NCBI GenBank assembly: GCA_964035575.1
Contig: OZ037856.1
Coordinates: 1,116,001-1,180,000 of the forward strand
Origin: Rhynchopus sp. YZ270_cl-10
Lineage: Eukaryota; Euglenozoa; Diplonemea; Diplonemida; Diplonemidae
Reading direction: 5' to 3'
DNA: 64,000 nucleotides
The stretch's first letter is position 1, and each line of letters begins with the position of its first letter. The translations under genes were made by a program, and so were the position numbers. Below are positions 41,839 to 52,214 of this stretch, in pieces. Below the pieces are notes generated by a model. It was not told where the DNA came from, searched no databases, and saw nothing but the letters and a program-made list of their open reading frames with translations.

Positions 41839-42510
41839 TGGGGATAATGGGGGAGGGGGGAGCACAGCTGAGAATTAGACTCGAGGACCGATGACCGGGG
41901 ACCCGGCTTATTCTCAGATGTGGAGGGGGGGAGGGGAGGGGAGGGGGCAATTAGAACGCTATAACCAGGTTATCCCGAAGTTAACCATGTAGATTTTGTA
42001 AAATGACTGTCAGAGTATAGGAAGGAAGGGGAAAGGGAGGAAGGCGAGAGAGATCGTTTCCCTATGCGTCTAGAAGCCAAAGAGAGGTATCCGGTGTGGT
42101 CGCTTTCTCTTCTTATTTTTTTTTTATGCACGTGCCAGCGAAATCGTCCCAGCCTTTGAAAAGATGGGGTTTTGTGTTTGAGGCTAAGCTAGGCTTTCGT
42201 CTTACCTCCTTTTTGCAGGGGGTTTTTTGAAAGGTCGATTAGGAGGGTTGCATTGTTACATAGTTCTTGCGTTTGCACGTTATTCTTACAAAAGATAGGT
42301 TGTGACCAGCGAGACAAACAAAAAAATCTTCCAAAAAAATCTTCAGCTATTGCGTCGTAGCGCCTATGCACTTTCCATTTTTATTTTATTTTCATTTATT
42401 CACGCGCTCTCTCTGTACCATTCGTGAGACAAAAAAAAAAACAAAACGTTCTTATTTTCTGCCATCCACTTTTAGTAGAAATTTTCCTGCACTTCTCAAC
42501 ACCACCATCA
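41839..42510. other. intergenic region
   Basis: No gene. G-rich and T-rich tracts only; it ends at the left tip of the two-gene transposon. Confidence 0.45.
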
Positions 42511-42924
42511 CACGGTGCGGTAGTCAGCAAAATGACAACCTAAATGACAACCTCAATGACATGTCATAATTATGACAACCCTATAGGTTGTCAGTGACAA
42601 CCTAGGGGTTGTCAAATGACAACCTGAGGTTGTCAAATGACAACCTATAGGTTGTCATTTGACAACCTTATGCATGTGAAATGCCTTGCAACAGCCATTT
42701 TTATTGGAAATGTGGGAGGTTGGGGGGTTGGGAGGTTGGTGGTTACCTGTTTGATTGTTGATTGTTGAATGTCCATGCACTGTAAAAATTTATTTAAAAA
42801 AAAAGGAGGAGATGGGGGGGTGATTTCTGTTTTTGTTGATTTCATGATGATTTGGGTCCCTCACCCCCTTTGTAAAAATCCCGCCCATACACATATGCAG
42901 GGGTCAAGTGACTGACGTGCCTGA

Positions 42925-43857
42925 CTAGTGCCATTGAACACTCTCTTCGGAGTCCTCTTTGGTTGCCTCTGTGTCACTGGCCTCAGCAAGAGTCTCCTCA
43001 GGATCCTCAGGAGCCTCCTCAGGAACTTCGTCCTCCCCAAACACGGACATCCATGATGCCCCGTCCATTTTCACAGAGAGTGCGTTGGGGGCCCCCACGG
43101 GTATGTCCACACGAGTAATTCCCACCTGCACCATCACGGAAGTCTCCCTCGTCGAATCAAGGGACAGAGTGCTGGGGACATCATACGTACCGTCGACCAC
43201 CCCGATGCTGGCCCCGATGGCAAGGCGCTCCCGCTTCAACGCAAAGCTCAGCTTGTGACCCTGCAGCGTCGGGTCGGTGCAAAACACGGTGCAACCGTTT
43301 TCAATAAAAATTCGGTGCACTTTTCCACCCGGTGTCATCTTTTCCCCCATCACCGTGATGATAGGCCATACGGAAGCGCGGGGGCCTCTTTTGATGACCC
43401 CCTTGGCCGCCGCTGTCCCTGTTCCCTCGTTGACAATGGACGTGTACAAGCACGCCATGTCCATGTCCCCCAGCGACGCCCCTTCCCGAACTACAAGCGC
43501 CAGACGCTTGTACGCCTCCGTCTTCTTTGCGGCGTCCGATATCCCAGGCAACTTCCGCAGCACGAGTCCGCCAAACACAGTCTCCTTCACTGCCCCTCCG
43601 TTCCCGGAGATGCGGAGGCTGTACACACCTTTGGCAGCATCAGCCTCTGCCCTGTTCTTCGCCTGTGTGATGGCAAATTTTTTGCCAAGTTCAGCTGCCA
43701 CTGAGCCATCATTGGACTTGAAGTCCACCTTGAAACATTTCGAAATCAAGGCCCTCAGTGCAGGGTGACTTAAGGGGGTTGCACCGGCGGGGTTCTTCGC
43801 TTTGTACACATAAACAGTACAAAAGTCGTTTGCAATCGTCGTCTGCTTGCTTGTCAT
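42925..43857 (-). CDS. transposon protein 1, unknown
   Basis: A 310-residue intact reading frame starting at ATG 43857 and ending TAG. It has alternating beta-type stretches (CTVYVYKAKN, VHRIFIENGCTVFC, TSVMVQVGITRVDIPVG) and a strongly acidic tail (EVPEEAPEDPEETLAEASD). No known motif is visible. The last ~42 codons lie in the left terminal repeat, and the right repeat holds a near-copy lacking about 21 bases. Partner protein of the transposase is the obvious guess; a DNA- or target-binding role is untested. Confidence 0.75.
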   Translation of the reverse strand: MTSKQTTIANDFCTVYVYKAKNPAGATPLSHPALRALISKCFKVDFKSNDGSVAAELGKKFAITQAKNRAEADAAKGVYSLRISGNGGAVKETVFGGLVLRKLPGISDAAKKTEAYKRLALVVREGASLGDMDMACLYTSIVNEGTGTAAAKGVIKRGPRASVWPIITVMGEKMTPGGKVHRIFIENGCTVFCTDPTLQGHKLSFALKRERLAIGASIGVVDGTYDVPSTLSLDSTRETSVMVQVGITRVDIPVGAPNALSVKMDGASWMSVFGEDEVPEEAPEDPEETLAEASDTEATKEDSEESVQWH

Positions 43858-44006
43858 GATATGATGTGGTGTGGTTTTTGGATCCTGGAAAGAGGGTGCG
43901 ACTAATGGGATTGCGATGGAACAAAAACGAGTGCTATGGGGGGGGGGGAGGGGGATTCATTCCTTTGTATAGATTCGCGGTAAACAAACAAACAAACAAA
44001 CAAATA

Positions 44007-44060
44007 GTGGAGCACATTCTAGAGTGGCAACACTGAACAAACAAAAAATACAACAACAAC
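44007..44060 (+). repeat. RF-E repeat inside the transposon
   Basis: AGTGGAGCACATTCTAGAGTG then GCAACACTGAACAAAC and an A-rich tail. It lies between the two - strand genes but keeps the + orientation of all other copies. Confidence 0.6.
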
Positions 44061-44080
44061 AACAAAATGTAAACAGGCTA

Positions 44081-45937
44081 CTACTCTCCGTGCATGTTGT
44101 ACATATGATTTTCTACGGCTCTCGGTGAGGAAAACACGTCCATACAAATGGGACAATGTTTCTTGGAAATATCCTCTGAGTGATTACACAAAAGATGCTG
44201 GCTAAAACCTCGCTTGGAAACATTGCGTTCGCATATGGGGCATTCCTGCCTGCATGCACAAGTAATTGAAGGGCGGTGATTTGCGTCGTAGTGACAATAG
44301 AGCTTGTGCGCGGTATTGAAATTTGTTTGTGTTCCAAGTCTGGTACAGATGGTGCATATATAGCCTTCGCCCGCATCCTCTGATTCTGATTCTGGTTCTG
44401 GTTCTGATTTGCTTTCCACAACAGGGGGTACCCTCCATGATGGCTCCTTACACACGCAAATCTTCTTCACCCTACCCTCATCATCAGGGTTGGACAAGAA
44501 TTTTTGCCCCCACCCTGTTCGGCGTTTTATGTGTTTTCCCAGTCCAGCACGTTGCAGTCGCTGCACCAAGTTGGTGCACGCGGTTTTCCAAGTCTCATCT
44601 ACTACTGTTATGCATTTGCACAGCCACAACGTATCAAACTCCCAAAGTGCGGGAAGCGCGTCCGTTAGGGGGCCCAGTGGTGACATCGGCACTCCATGTT
44701 TAGTTTCAATTTCGAATGCCAAGAAATCGCGTTCCATTGTATTTGGGGAGGTGCATGCCGTCCAACGCTTCCTCTCCCCATTGGCATGCTCGAACAGTTC
44801 GTCCGACACGGTCACTCTGTGTGCGTCTTCTTCATCGAACCAATGTTCGACTGAGTGCATGTACGTGCTTTTCGTAACCCCTGGATTCGCCCATTCAAGC
44901 AAATACACGGTAAGGTGGTAACACAGTAATGCGAACAAGTAATCTTTTGCGTATGGCCTCGACTCGTTCGGGTTTGGGTTTGGTGTGTGGAAGAACCTCA
45001 CTGGTATGTCACTATACCGAAAGTAGTAAAGGCCCTGCATGGCCTGGCACAATATTAGTTTGCTCCCCTCATTTTCCTGAATGAGGCTGCGTAGGATAGT
45101 TCGTGACTGCGTGCCTGTCATATTGCCGTCCTGCTTACCAAGGATCTTTGTTTCTACGTCGCGGGCACCCGGTATGGTTTTAATGAGCAAACGCATCACC
45201 CCCTTGGTATCATGCAGCATCGGAGTTAGCGTGTAACAAGGTTGCTCGAATCGCCCGGCAATGCTGCACTCGAATCCACAGGCGTCCATTTCTTGAAGGC
45301 TCAAGCGGGTGCAGTTGTGCAGGGCAGACAATCTGTCGTCCAGGTCGGTCGCACAGAACGCACTTCTATGTCCCCCGGGGCCGACACCTTTGAAGAGACT
45401 TGCCAACTCGGCATGATCTCCCCCGATTTTGTAGTACAGGAGGGAAAATTCGAAGCCTCCCTTCCTGAGGATGCGCTCTTGAACGTTTGAGAGCTGTGGC
45501 AGAAAGGTAAAAACCCACCAGTCGTGGAAGGTGGATTTTTTTTTGTCAGCGACCGTCAAAAAGTTTGTCGCTTCAAGCCCGTTCGTCGCAGCAACTGCAA
45601 GCCTCTTCCGTGCAAGTTGGGACCTGAAGGCACTGTACGGTGAATACCCATCCCACGTGATGATAATGGTCGGGAAGTCACCGCCCAGTCGCAGGGGGAA
45701 ATACTTCAGAAGCAAAGAGAGCGATTTCTGCACATCACCTACCTGAGCCTCTGCCTTATCCTTAAACGGCTTCTCCCGCTGCTGCAACGTCTTGTACGCT
45801 AGGCCCATTGACGCCCCGGTCTCAGCTTTCACCAATTTTCCGATCTCTTCGCAGTCACGCATCGACAGTCCTAGCTGGACTCTGTTGCGACCTATGATGT
45901 TCCCCACCACCCGCACTGTTTCATGATCAATTCCCAT
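44081..45937 (-). CDS. putative DDE-type transposase with C2H2 fingers
   Basis: A 618-residue intact reading frame from ATG 45937 to TAG. Candidate acidic residues are D96 in ITWDGYSPYS and D174 in KIGGDHAEL, followed 14-20 residues later by GGHRSAFCATD; this spacing recalls the second catalytic Asp plus zinc-binding cysteines of the hAT/Transib/RAG1 fold. The third acidic residue is not clear. The C-terminus (~537-618) has three C2H2-type fingers: CTICTRLG..., CPICERNVSKRGFSQHLLCNH and CPICMDVFSSPRAVENHMYNMH. Being the larger gene inside matched inverted repeats makes transposase likely; the superfamily is not established. Confidence 0.65.
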   Translation of the reverse strand: MGIDHETVRVVGNIIGRNRVQLGLSMRDCEEIGKLVKAETGASMGLAYKTLQQREKPFKDKAEAQVGDVQKSLSLLLKYFPLRLGGDFPTIIITWDGYSPYSAFRSQLARKRLAVAATNGLEATNFLTVADKKKSTFHDWWVFTFLPQLSNVQERILRKGGFEFSLLYYKIGGDHAELASLFKGVGPGGHRSAFCATDLDDRLSALHNCTRLSLQEMDACGFECSIAGRFEQPCYTLTPMLHDTKGVMRLLIKTIPGARDVETKILGKQDGNMTGTQSRTILRSLIQENEGSKLILCQAMQGLYYFRYSDIPVRFFHTPNPNPNESRPYAKDYLFALLCYHLTVYLLEWANPGVTKSTYMHSVEHWFDEEDAHRVTVSDELFEHANGERKRWTACTSPNTMERDFLAFEIETKHGVPMSPLGPLTDALPALWEFDTLWLCKCITVVDETWKTACTNLVQRLQRAGLGKHIKRRTGWGQKFLSNPDDEGRVKKICVCKEPSWRVPPVVESKSEPEPESESEDAGEGYICTICTRLGTQTNFNTAHKLYCHYDANHRPSITCACRQECPICERNVSKRGFSQHLLCNHSEDISKKHCPICMDVFSSPRAVENHMYNMHGE

Positions 45938-46591
45938 TATTTTTTTTTTTTTTTTGTCCTGTCATGGATGTCCGTGTTTGGGGAGGACGAAGTTCCTGAG
46001 GAGGCTCTTGCTGAGGCCAGTGACACAGAGGCAACCAAAGAGGACTCCGAAGAGAGTGTTCAATGGCACTAGTCAGACACGTCAGTCACTTGACTCCTGC
46101 ATATGTGTATGGGCGGGATTTTTACAAAGGGGGTGAGGGACCCAAATCATCATGAAATCAACAAAAACAGAAATCACCCCCCCATCTCCTCCTTTTTTTT
46201 TAAATAAATTTTTACAGTGCAGAGACAGCAAACAACAATCAACAATCAAACAGGTAACCACCAACCTCCCACATTTCCAATAAAAATGGCTGTTGCAAGG
46301 CATTTCACATGCATAAGGTTGTCAAATGACAACCTATAGGTTGTCATTTGACAACCTCAGGTTGTCATTTGACAACCCCTAGGTTGTCACTGACAACCTA
46401 GGGGTTGTCTCGCACCGAGGGTTGTCCTTTGACATGTCCTTGAGGTTGTCATTTTGATGACTACCGCACCGTGCAGGGCGGCAATCCCCCCCACCCCCCC
46501 CCCCCCCTTACCCCCCCGCTCACTTTTAACCCCTCCTCTTTGGTCTTTTATTTTTCTTTTTTGTTTTGTTTTTGCGAATAGTTGATACAAA

Positions 46592-48063
46592 ATGACGGCG
46601 GTGGATGCACCGAACGGATCGTTTGCGGAACAGGGCGAGAATGACGTGCAGGTGGAGGGCGACGTCAGCCCCCCTGCGGCTGTGGGTAAGGGTAGCGAGG
46701 TGAGGCAAAAGCGGCCACCCCGCCTGCAGACGTTGGATGAAGAGTTGTTTGAAGAAGACACGAAACGGTACTCACCAACGTCGAGGGGCATTATCCGGGA
46801 TATGGGAGTGGAGTTTGCACGCCGCTTCACCTCAGGCGAGCAGTCCGAAGAGTACCAATTCCCAACAGACGTAAACAACGACTGGGCCTTCGACCGCGAA
46901 ACGCTTGAAAAGCTCAGCGCCGGGAAAGCTCTCTTCGGGTTCTCCTGCAAAGTGGCAACTGCGCTGACGGATGAGGAGCGGGGTCTGGCGAAGCTCGTTA
47001 TAAATCGAACCGCGTTTGCCGATGAAACAGCGGAGAACAATGTACAGAAAATTGATCTCGACAACTTGGTATGGCTTTTTTTTTTTTTTTTAAATTTCAC
47101 TTCAGATGTTAACCTCGAAATGGATGTAGGACTGCATGGTTGGATCCACCCCACGGTACACCATATCACACTGTCACAGGATTTACATTTCAAGCCAATT
47201 TCTTCCCCCCCCTTTTCTAAACTCTCTACACCACTTCACAGACCGCTGAGGACAAAGTGAACACATGGTTCCTCACCCGCTCCACCCACGTCTTGCCTCG
47301 GATTCACTGCCACGACCTTACGATCGATGAGTTCATCGACACACGCTACCACAAGAGCTGCCAGCCCACCAACACCAAGATCTGGGACGACTGCAAGGAG
47401 AAGGGCGACCTCGCGACCTTCCGGATCACAAAGCCTATCATCCCTTGGGTCTTCAAGATGACGGTGCAGTTTCACTGCACAGTCCTCTCTGCGGAGGACC
47501 GGCAGGAGCTGTCACCTCTCATTGGCGACCTTCGTGTCGACCACGCTATCTTCATGGAACGAACCAAACGGGACATGACACAACAAGACATGACCCGCAA
47601 ATGTAAATCCCTTATTTTGTACCATAAACTCTCCGGGAAGGACTCTGGGTGTCTCATAACAACCACCTCCTTTATTGTGAACCGGTCTCTTCCGAAGATT
47701 TTGGTGCCTTTGATTGACCGTCTTGGTAGTATGGGGAGTGATGAGGTGACTACTATTGCGTCCCGAACCAGAAGGTTTCTTACCATCAGGACTTCAGAGA
47801 TTATAGAGGGCAGAGGTGGAAAGCGACGACCAGATGCTGCAAGATACGACGATGATTGGAAACCTCTTCCAGGCAAGCCGGTCGAAGAGGATGAGGATGA
47901 GAAGGAGGATGCGGAAGGAGAGGGGGAGGGGGAAGGGGAAGGAGACGACGAAGACCCCATCGTGCGGTGCTCGTCTGCAACTTCTTCTACCTCCTCTGCA
48001 CGAAAGAGGATTCGGCCTCCTGGCTGCACAGATACCTCAAAATATGCCTTTAGGACGCAATAA
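46592..48063 (+). CDS. unknown two-exon protein with acidic tail
   Basis: Exons 46592-47068 and 47242-48063 join in frame to give 432 residues. The N-terminal ~60 residues are disordered. The middle (~160-340) is ordered and Cys/His-rich, with TWFLTRSTHVLPRIHCHDL, VFKMTVQFHCTVL and LITTTSFIVNRSLPKILVPLI; the strand-then-long-helix ending is compatible with a START-like lipid-binding fold, but I cannot support that further. The tail is highly acidic (EDEDEKEDAEGEGEGEG). The single intron contains an RF-A repeat. Its ATG lies 118 bases from the transposon's right tip, with an AG at 46581. Confidence 0.82.
47102..47210 (+). repeat. RF-A repeat in an intron
   Basis: TTCAGATGTTAACCTCGAAA, TGGATGTAGGACTGCATGG, CACACTGTCACAGG and TTACATTTCAAGCC follow the family order. 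It fills most of the 47069-47241 intron. Confidence 0.75.
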
Positions 48064-48768
48064 AGGGGGGTTCTTTTTGGGTTTTTTAAAAAGGTTTTTG
48101 TAGAACTATGGATGGGGGGGAGAAAAATTCTCAAAAAAAAGGGGTGGAGGTGGAGGAGGAGGAGGGGGTTCAGGTCAACATTGTACAAAAGAGAAACAAA
48201 GAAACTTGGATTGGAAGTGGGGTAGGTGGAAGGCGGGGGGGGGGGGGGGGTGGTATTTGTTCTTAAATGGTAGCGCTGATGTTAGTACTGTGTGGGGGCA
48301 TCAAGAAAGCTATAGCTATTTTTTTTCAAACGGACTTCGATAGGTGTGGGGGGGTTGGGGCGTTTTAAGGGGGTTTTTTTTACACAAACGTACGCAATTT
48401 TTTTTGTGATCGACTCTCGGTATTTCATCACGTACCTGCATTCATCACAAAGGTGTCTTTTTCACGTTATCAAAAAGTTCACTTTCGTGTGAAATACCTG
48501 AAAACCCGGGTGTGATGGGGTGTGGATTCAGCGCAAAGCTTGCTGACAGCCTGTACGTAGTTTTTTTTTACGCACACTACTTTGTGAGCGGGGAACGTGT
48601 CAACGTCGTTCACTCACCCAACCGTGCTCCGCAACACCACCACCCAACAGGTGATTTTTAGTGTGTGTGGAAGCGTCAACGCATCAAACAACTACAAGAA
48701 GGGGGGTGAGGGAACGACAAAGTGACAGTTTTTGGGTGTTTTGTGTCGATAGTACTACGGTACTATAT

Positions 48769-48810
48769 GTGTGCACACGAGAGGCACATGCATCCTCCAA
48801 GCTTTCTTTA
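48769..48810 (+). repeat. RF-C repeat
   Basis: GTGTGCACACGAGAGGCACA then TGCATCCTCCAAGCTTTCTTT. Confidence 0.55.
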
Positions 48811-48860
48811 CAGTACGTCCGCAGTGGATACAGCCCTTCTCTTTTCCCTCTTTTTTTTAG

Positions 48861-48910
48861 GTGGCTAAGAAAAGCTTAGTCTCATCTTACCAACTTTTCC
48901 CCTTTTTTAC
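48861..48910 (+). repeat. RF-C repeat
   Basis: GTGGCTAAGAAAAGCTTAGTC stem then TCATCTTACCAACTTTTCCCC. Confidence 0.65.
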
Positions 48911-49070
48911 GAAGTTCCATTCTTTCGATTTAAAATAATAGCTTAAAACACTTTTTACGAAGTTCTGGTGCTGCAGACGCTACCTATTTTGTTGCACCTT
49001 CAATTGTCACTTTTTAGAGGTGAAGTGTGCCGTCTGCTCGTTTTAACTTCGCCCCCACCCCCTTGTAAGA

Positions 49071-49112
49071 TGTGTACATGAATCACATTCGTCTTCCAAA
49101 AAAAATTTTTTT
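49071..49112 (+). repeat. RF-C repeat
   Basis: GTGTACATGAATCACATTCG then TCTTCCAAAAAAAATTTT. Confidence 0.45.
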
Positions 49113-49907
49113 TTGTTATTTTGTTACGTCGGGTTGTGCCACTCCAGTGATGCCTTTTCTTTGTTCGTTATATGGTGCTGTGTCTGTTTGCGTTTCTCAA
49201 AAGGTGGAGTGCCCCTTGTTGTCCGCACTATTTCAACCAAGCCCCCCTTTTTTTTGTTCTAAAAAAATAGTAATCCAGGGGTTAAGTTAGCTTTTTTTTT
49301 TTCTCGCTGAGTCGGGTTTTCTGGGTTTTTTTCGGTTTTCTGGATTTTGCGAAAAATAACCCATTCCCTCCGCGAGCGCAGCGAGCGGGAAAATTTTTTT
49401 GCAATTTTTGGGCAAAGTTCAAAAATCCCACCAAAAAGTGGGGGGACCCTGGGGGATTTTTGGATCATCCGCACTCTCGCAACACTAGTACTGAACCCGA
49501 AGCTCGCCAGAGATCCCTGTTGCCTCTTCATATGAATAATTCCCAGTTCTGACGGGGGGTTTGTTTGGGTCGGGTGGGTATTTTTTTTCTTAGAGGGTGG
49601 GGTGGGGGGGGCTCCGCCCCTACCCCTACCCCACCTTCCCAGCCTACACCACCCAAAAATTTGGATTTTTTTTTTTTTTTCAGATTCCATTTTTTTTTTT
49701 TTTTTTTTTGAAAAACCCAGGGTTTCCGCGTTCTTCCGGTGTTTTCGAAGGGGGCGGACGAGTTTTTTTTTCCCCCCAAAAAAATTTTTTTTACTAGTGC
49801 TTAACACAATACAGGTCGAGCCCGGCGCGCTTCGCGCGCCGGGTCGGGGGCCTCCGGCGGAGTTGTCTCGCCTCACGGTCTTTCGTGAGACACAACAGGT
49901 GAGAAAC

Positions 49908-50363
49908 TCACGTTACGAGATACTCGAAAACAAAGCGTGGCGGGTGGTGGAATAAGCGCTCAGCTGTGCTTGTACCCACAGGAAGAGTGAACAAGAGACG
50001 GAGTAACGTCCTCATCTGAGGGTACTCGGTGTCACCTTCCTCATTGAGCTCAACATACATCAGAACGTCATGAAGAGTTGTCATTGAGGTGCACACCCTC
50101 AACGCCGACTTGAGCTCTTGCCACTCTGCCAACAGGTCACTGAATTCAACCCCCTGCACAATACTGGCTGTCTGGAACTGCTTCCGTTCAGCGGTGTCGC
50201 TGTACACCGGCTTCAGCGCATCCCCGCCCACGACATCGTGATGCATGTAGGACAGTTTGTGGGGGGTGAAGAACTGGTCGTACAATCTGCCTAGCTGTTC
50301 AATGCTGTACTCCGTGCGCAAACCCGCAAAGGGTTTGAGGGGAATGATAGAGGGGGATACCAT
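49908..50363 (-). pseudogene. hAT transposase C-terminal fragment
   Basis: The reading frame ends with EWQELKSALRVC and YPQMRTLLRLLFTLPVGTST followed by AERLF, matching the hAT dimerisation domain (family form LLxIPVSTAxxERxFS). The N-terminal zinc finger and the catalytic core are absent, and the sequence after AERLF diverges. A deletion remnant, not an active gene. Confidence 0.85.
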
Positions 50364-50574
50364 AAGTGCGGCCGCAGATCTGCGCGACGCCAAAGAGGGG
50401 AGGCCTTTATTTTTCTATACGGGGTGGGGTGCGTCCCCTGCGGGGCCGCACCCCACTCGTCCACTTTACAATGTACCCCGGGCCCTCTCCCCACCCATTT
50501 TTCCCACTCCCCGGATGAACTTCGTCCGGACGAACTTCGTCCGGCAGTTTTTTTTTTTTTTTTTCCTACCGGAC

Positions 50575-50872
50575 CAGGCTCTCCGCTAGGATTTCCGATT
50601 TTGAAAATATTCTGTTGATGGTCCACGTTGGTGGGGTACATGCTTGCGCCGCAGGCGCACGGTACGCAACTTTTTTTTTTACCAACGCCCGATTTTGACT
50701 TTTTTGGGACGTTTGAGCACTCACCTCTCCATATCTTCTTCTCCTGAGCTTTTTTGACAGGTAGAACGGGTCTGAACCACTTAGCAGAACTTTTTTTTTT
50801 TTTCTTTTTTTCCCCATTTTCAAAAAGTTCTGTTGACAATCAACAGAACTTTAGTACCTAGCGGAGTGCCTG
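50575..50872 (-). mobile_element. 298-bp hAT-type MITE, copy 2
   Basis: Ends are CAGGCTCTCCGCTAGG and CCTAGCGGAGTGCCTG (one mismatch). TACCGGAC flanks both sides (50567-50574, 50873-50880), an exact 8-bp duplication. It is reverse-oriented and nearly identical to 20088-20385. Confidence 0.9.
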
Positions 50873-51408
50873 TACCGGACGAACTTCGTCCGATTTTTGG
50901 GTCGCGGAAACACTGGAAAAACCCGAAAACCCGAAAACCGGGTTTTGAAAACCCAGAAACCCGCCCTAACTTAACCCCTGTAGTAATCGCACTGGAAGCA
51001 ACTCTCAAAAAGCACCTCGTTTTTCTTGGAACGGGTGTCATGTGTAGGGCAGAGGGAACGGCTAATTGGGAAAGATTTTTTTTTTTTTGGCAAATAAATT
51101 TTCAAGACCTTTCCCCCTCGCTCTTCCCGTTACTCCCACCGTGTGGAGGGGTTTTTTACCGTGCGAAGTTTTACCAACTGTGGTGGTTGGAATTCTCCAC
51201 GGATATGCTTTTTTCGTTGTTGCAGTGTCTATTTTGTTTTTGTTTTTCTGTGAGGCACTGGAAAAAGAGTGATTTTTTTTTTGTGCGTTTTTTTGAGCGG
51301 AAGTTGTTCAGTTTTTAACATTTTTTTTTTTCTGTGAACTGAAAGTACATGACGTTTTTTTTGGGGGGGTCTTTTAATAGATTGATAGCTGCATCTTCCT
51401 GTACTTTC

Positions 51409-51496
51409 ACCTAATTTTGCCTGAAATTTGATGGAGTTTGGTGGTATTAAAATACTACCAAACTGTGCTAAACACCACCAAATTTCAAAATCAGGT
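51409..51496. mobile_element. fold-back MITE, copy 2
   Basis: ACCTAATTTTGCCTGAAATT on the left and AAATTTCAAAATCAGGT on the right pair; the centre is GGTAGTATTTTAATACC-like. Same family as 4624-4723. Confidence 0.65.
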
Positions 51497-51543
51497 TCCG
51501 TTTGGGTGTGGTGTGAATCGCTCTATTCAAGGAGTTGCTTTTG

Positions 51544-51671
51544 TTTCAGATGTTAACGAAATGGATGTAGGACTACACGGTTGGGGGTCCACCCACGGTA
51601 CACCGGTTATGTACTAAGGTACATAACTCTGTCACAAGCGGGCTGTTGTATTTCAAGCCAACTTTTTCTTT
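51544..51671 (+). repeat. RF-A repeat, fullest copy
   Basis: TTTCAGATGTTAACGAAATGG, ATGTAGGACTACACGG, GGGGGTCCACCCACGGTACA, CCGGTTATGTACTAAGG, CTGTCACAAGCGGGCTG and TTGTATTTCAAGCC define the family from end to end, with a T tail. Confidence 0.8.
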
Positions 51672-52017
51672 TGAATGTGGCATATACAAGGCTTAGAATA
51701 TTACCAATTTACCCCCCTTTTTTTGTATTTAGAAGACGTGCATTGCGATGCGCAGTCATCATGTTTTTCTTCATATTTTTGTTTTCCCTTCTTGTTTGGG
51801 GTGTTGTATTTAGCTAACACGCTTTTTGCAGCTGCACACTTTTTTTCTTCCCTATCTTGGGTTCCGTCAGGAAATGGGGGTTTCTAACTCAACACCACCA
51901 ACACACACATCTCGATACGGACATGCGTCATGTGTCTGTGATGCACGTTCTCTTTCTTCGTTATTTTGTTCTCTTACGGTACGGACCACTCACGTCCCCA
52001 CCTTTTGCATGAACGCG

Positions 52018-52066
52018 ACTGAGATGCGTTTTTAGCAGCGTTTCAACTCTTTTTTTTTTCTCTACT
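52018..52066 (+). repeat. RF-D repeat
   Basis: GACTGAGATGCG, TTTCAACTC and a T/C tail. Confidence 0.55.
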
Positions 52067-52149
52067 TATTTTCCTCTTCTGCTCAATGCCTACCTGCTTG
52101 GCACCCACTAACATCCGTACCTACTTTTTTTTTTTTTTGTTTTGGAGAA

Positions 52150-52214
52150 CCAGTGTCTGCGTCCCCGCCGATGAATGGTGAGGCGTTTGCACTTTTCAAC
52201 TTCCCTTTTTTTTT
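52150..52214 (+). repeat. RF-B repeat, 3' part
   Basis: CAGTGTCTGCG, CCGCCGATGAATGGTGAGG and CGTTTGCACTTTTCAACTT with T tail. Confidence 0.65.

Larger units (their letters stand above)
42511..46473 (-). mobile_element. 3963-bp two-gene DNA transposon
   Basis: Terminal inverted repeats begin CACGGTGCGGTAGTCA at both ends and extend ~0.5 kb (42511-~43055 and ~45962-46473). Their subterminal parts are packed with GACAACC/GGTTGTC palindromes. Two intact genes lie between, both reading leftward. The left arm reaches into the 3' end of the first listed gene, so the right arm carries a spare copy of that coding end. Arms differ by small insertions and deletions. I see no convincing target duplication. 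Start CAC with GTG resembles Transib/RAG signal ends (CACNNTG); that similarity is weak evidence. Confidence 0.85.
48064..49267. other. intergenic region
   Basis: No gene. It includes a long imperfect stem-loop at 48419-48493 (GGTATTTCATCACG with CGTGTGAAATACC), RF-C copies at 48769, 48861 and 49071, and a G run at 48236-48250. Confidence 0.5.
49276..50980 (-). mobile_element. deleted hAT transposon
   Basis: The ends read CAGGGGTTAAGTTAG inward on both sides. TAGTAATC flanks both ends (49268-49275, 50981-50988), an exact 8-bp duplication. Inside, on the - strand, a transposase C-terminus survives (49908-50363). GC-rich hairpins and long A/T runs fill the rest. The 298-bp MITE (50575-50872) sits inside it, so this insertion is older than that one. 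Confidence 0.9.

Noticed and set aside
42925-45937. Idea that the two-gene element is virus-derived
   Set aside because: No capsid, polymerase or packaging motif is visible; inverted repeats and a finger-bearing putative transposase favour a DNA transposon.
46592-48063. Confident START-domain call
   Set aside because: Only general strand/helix order suggests it; no diagnostic residues seen.
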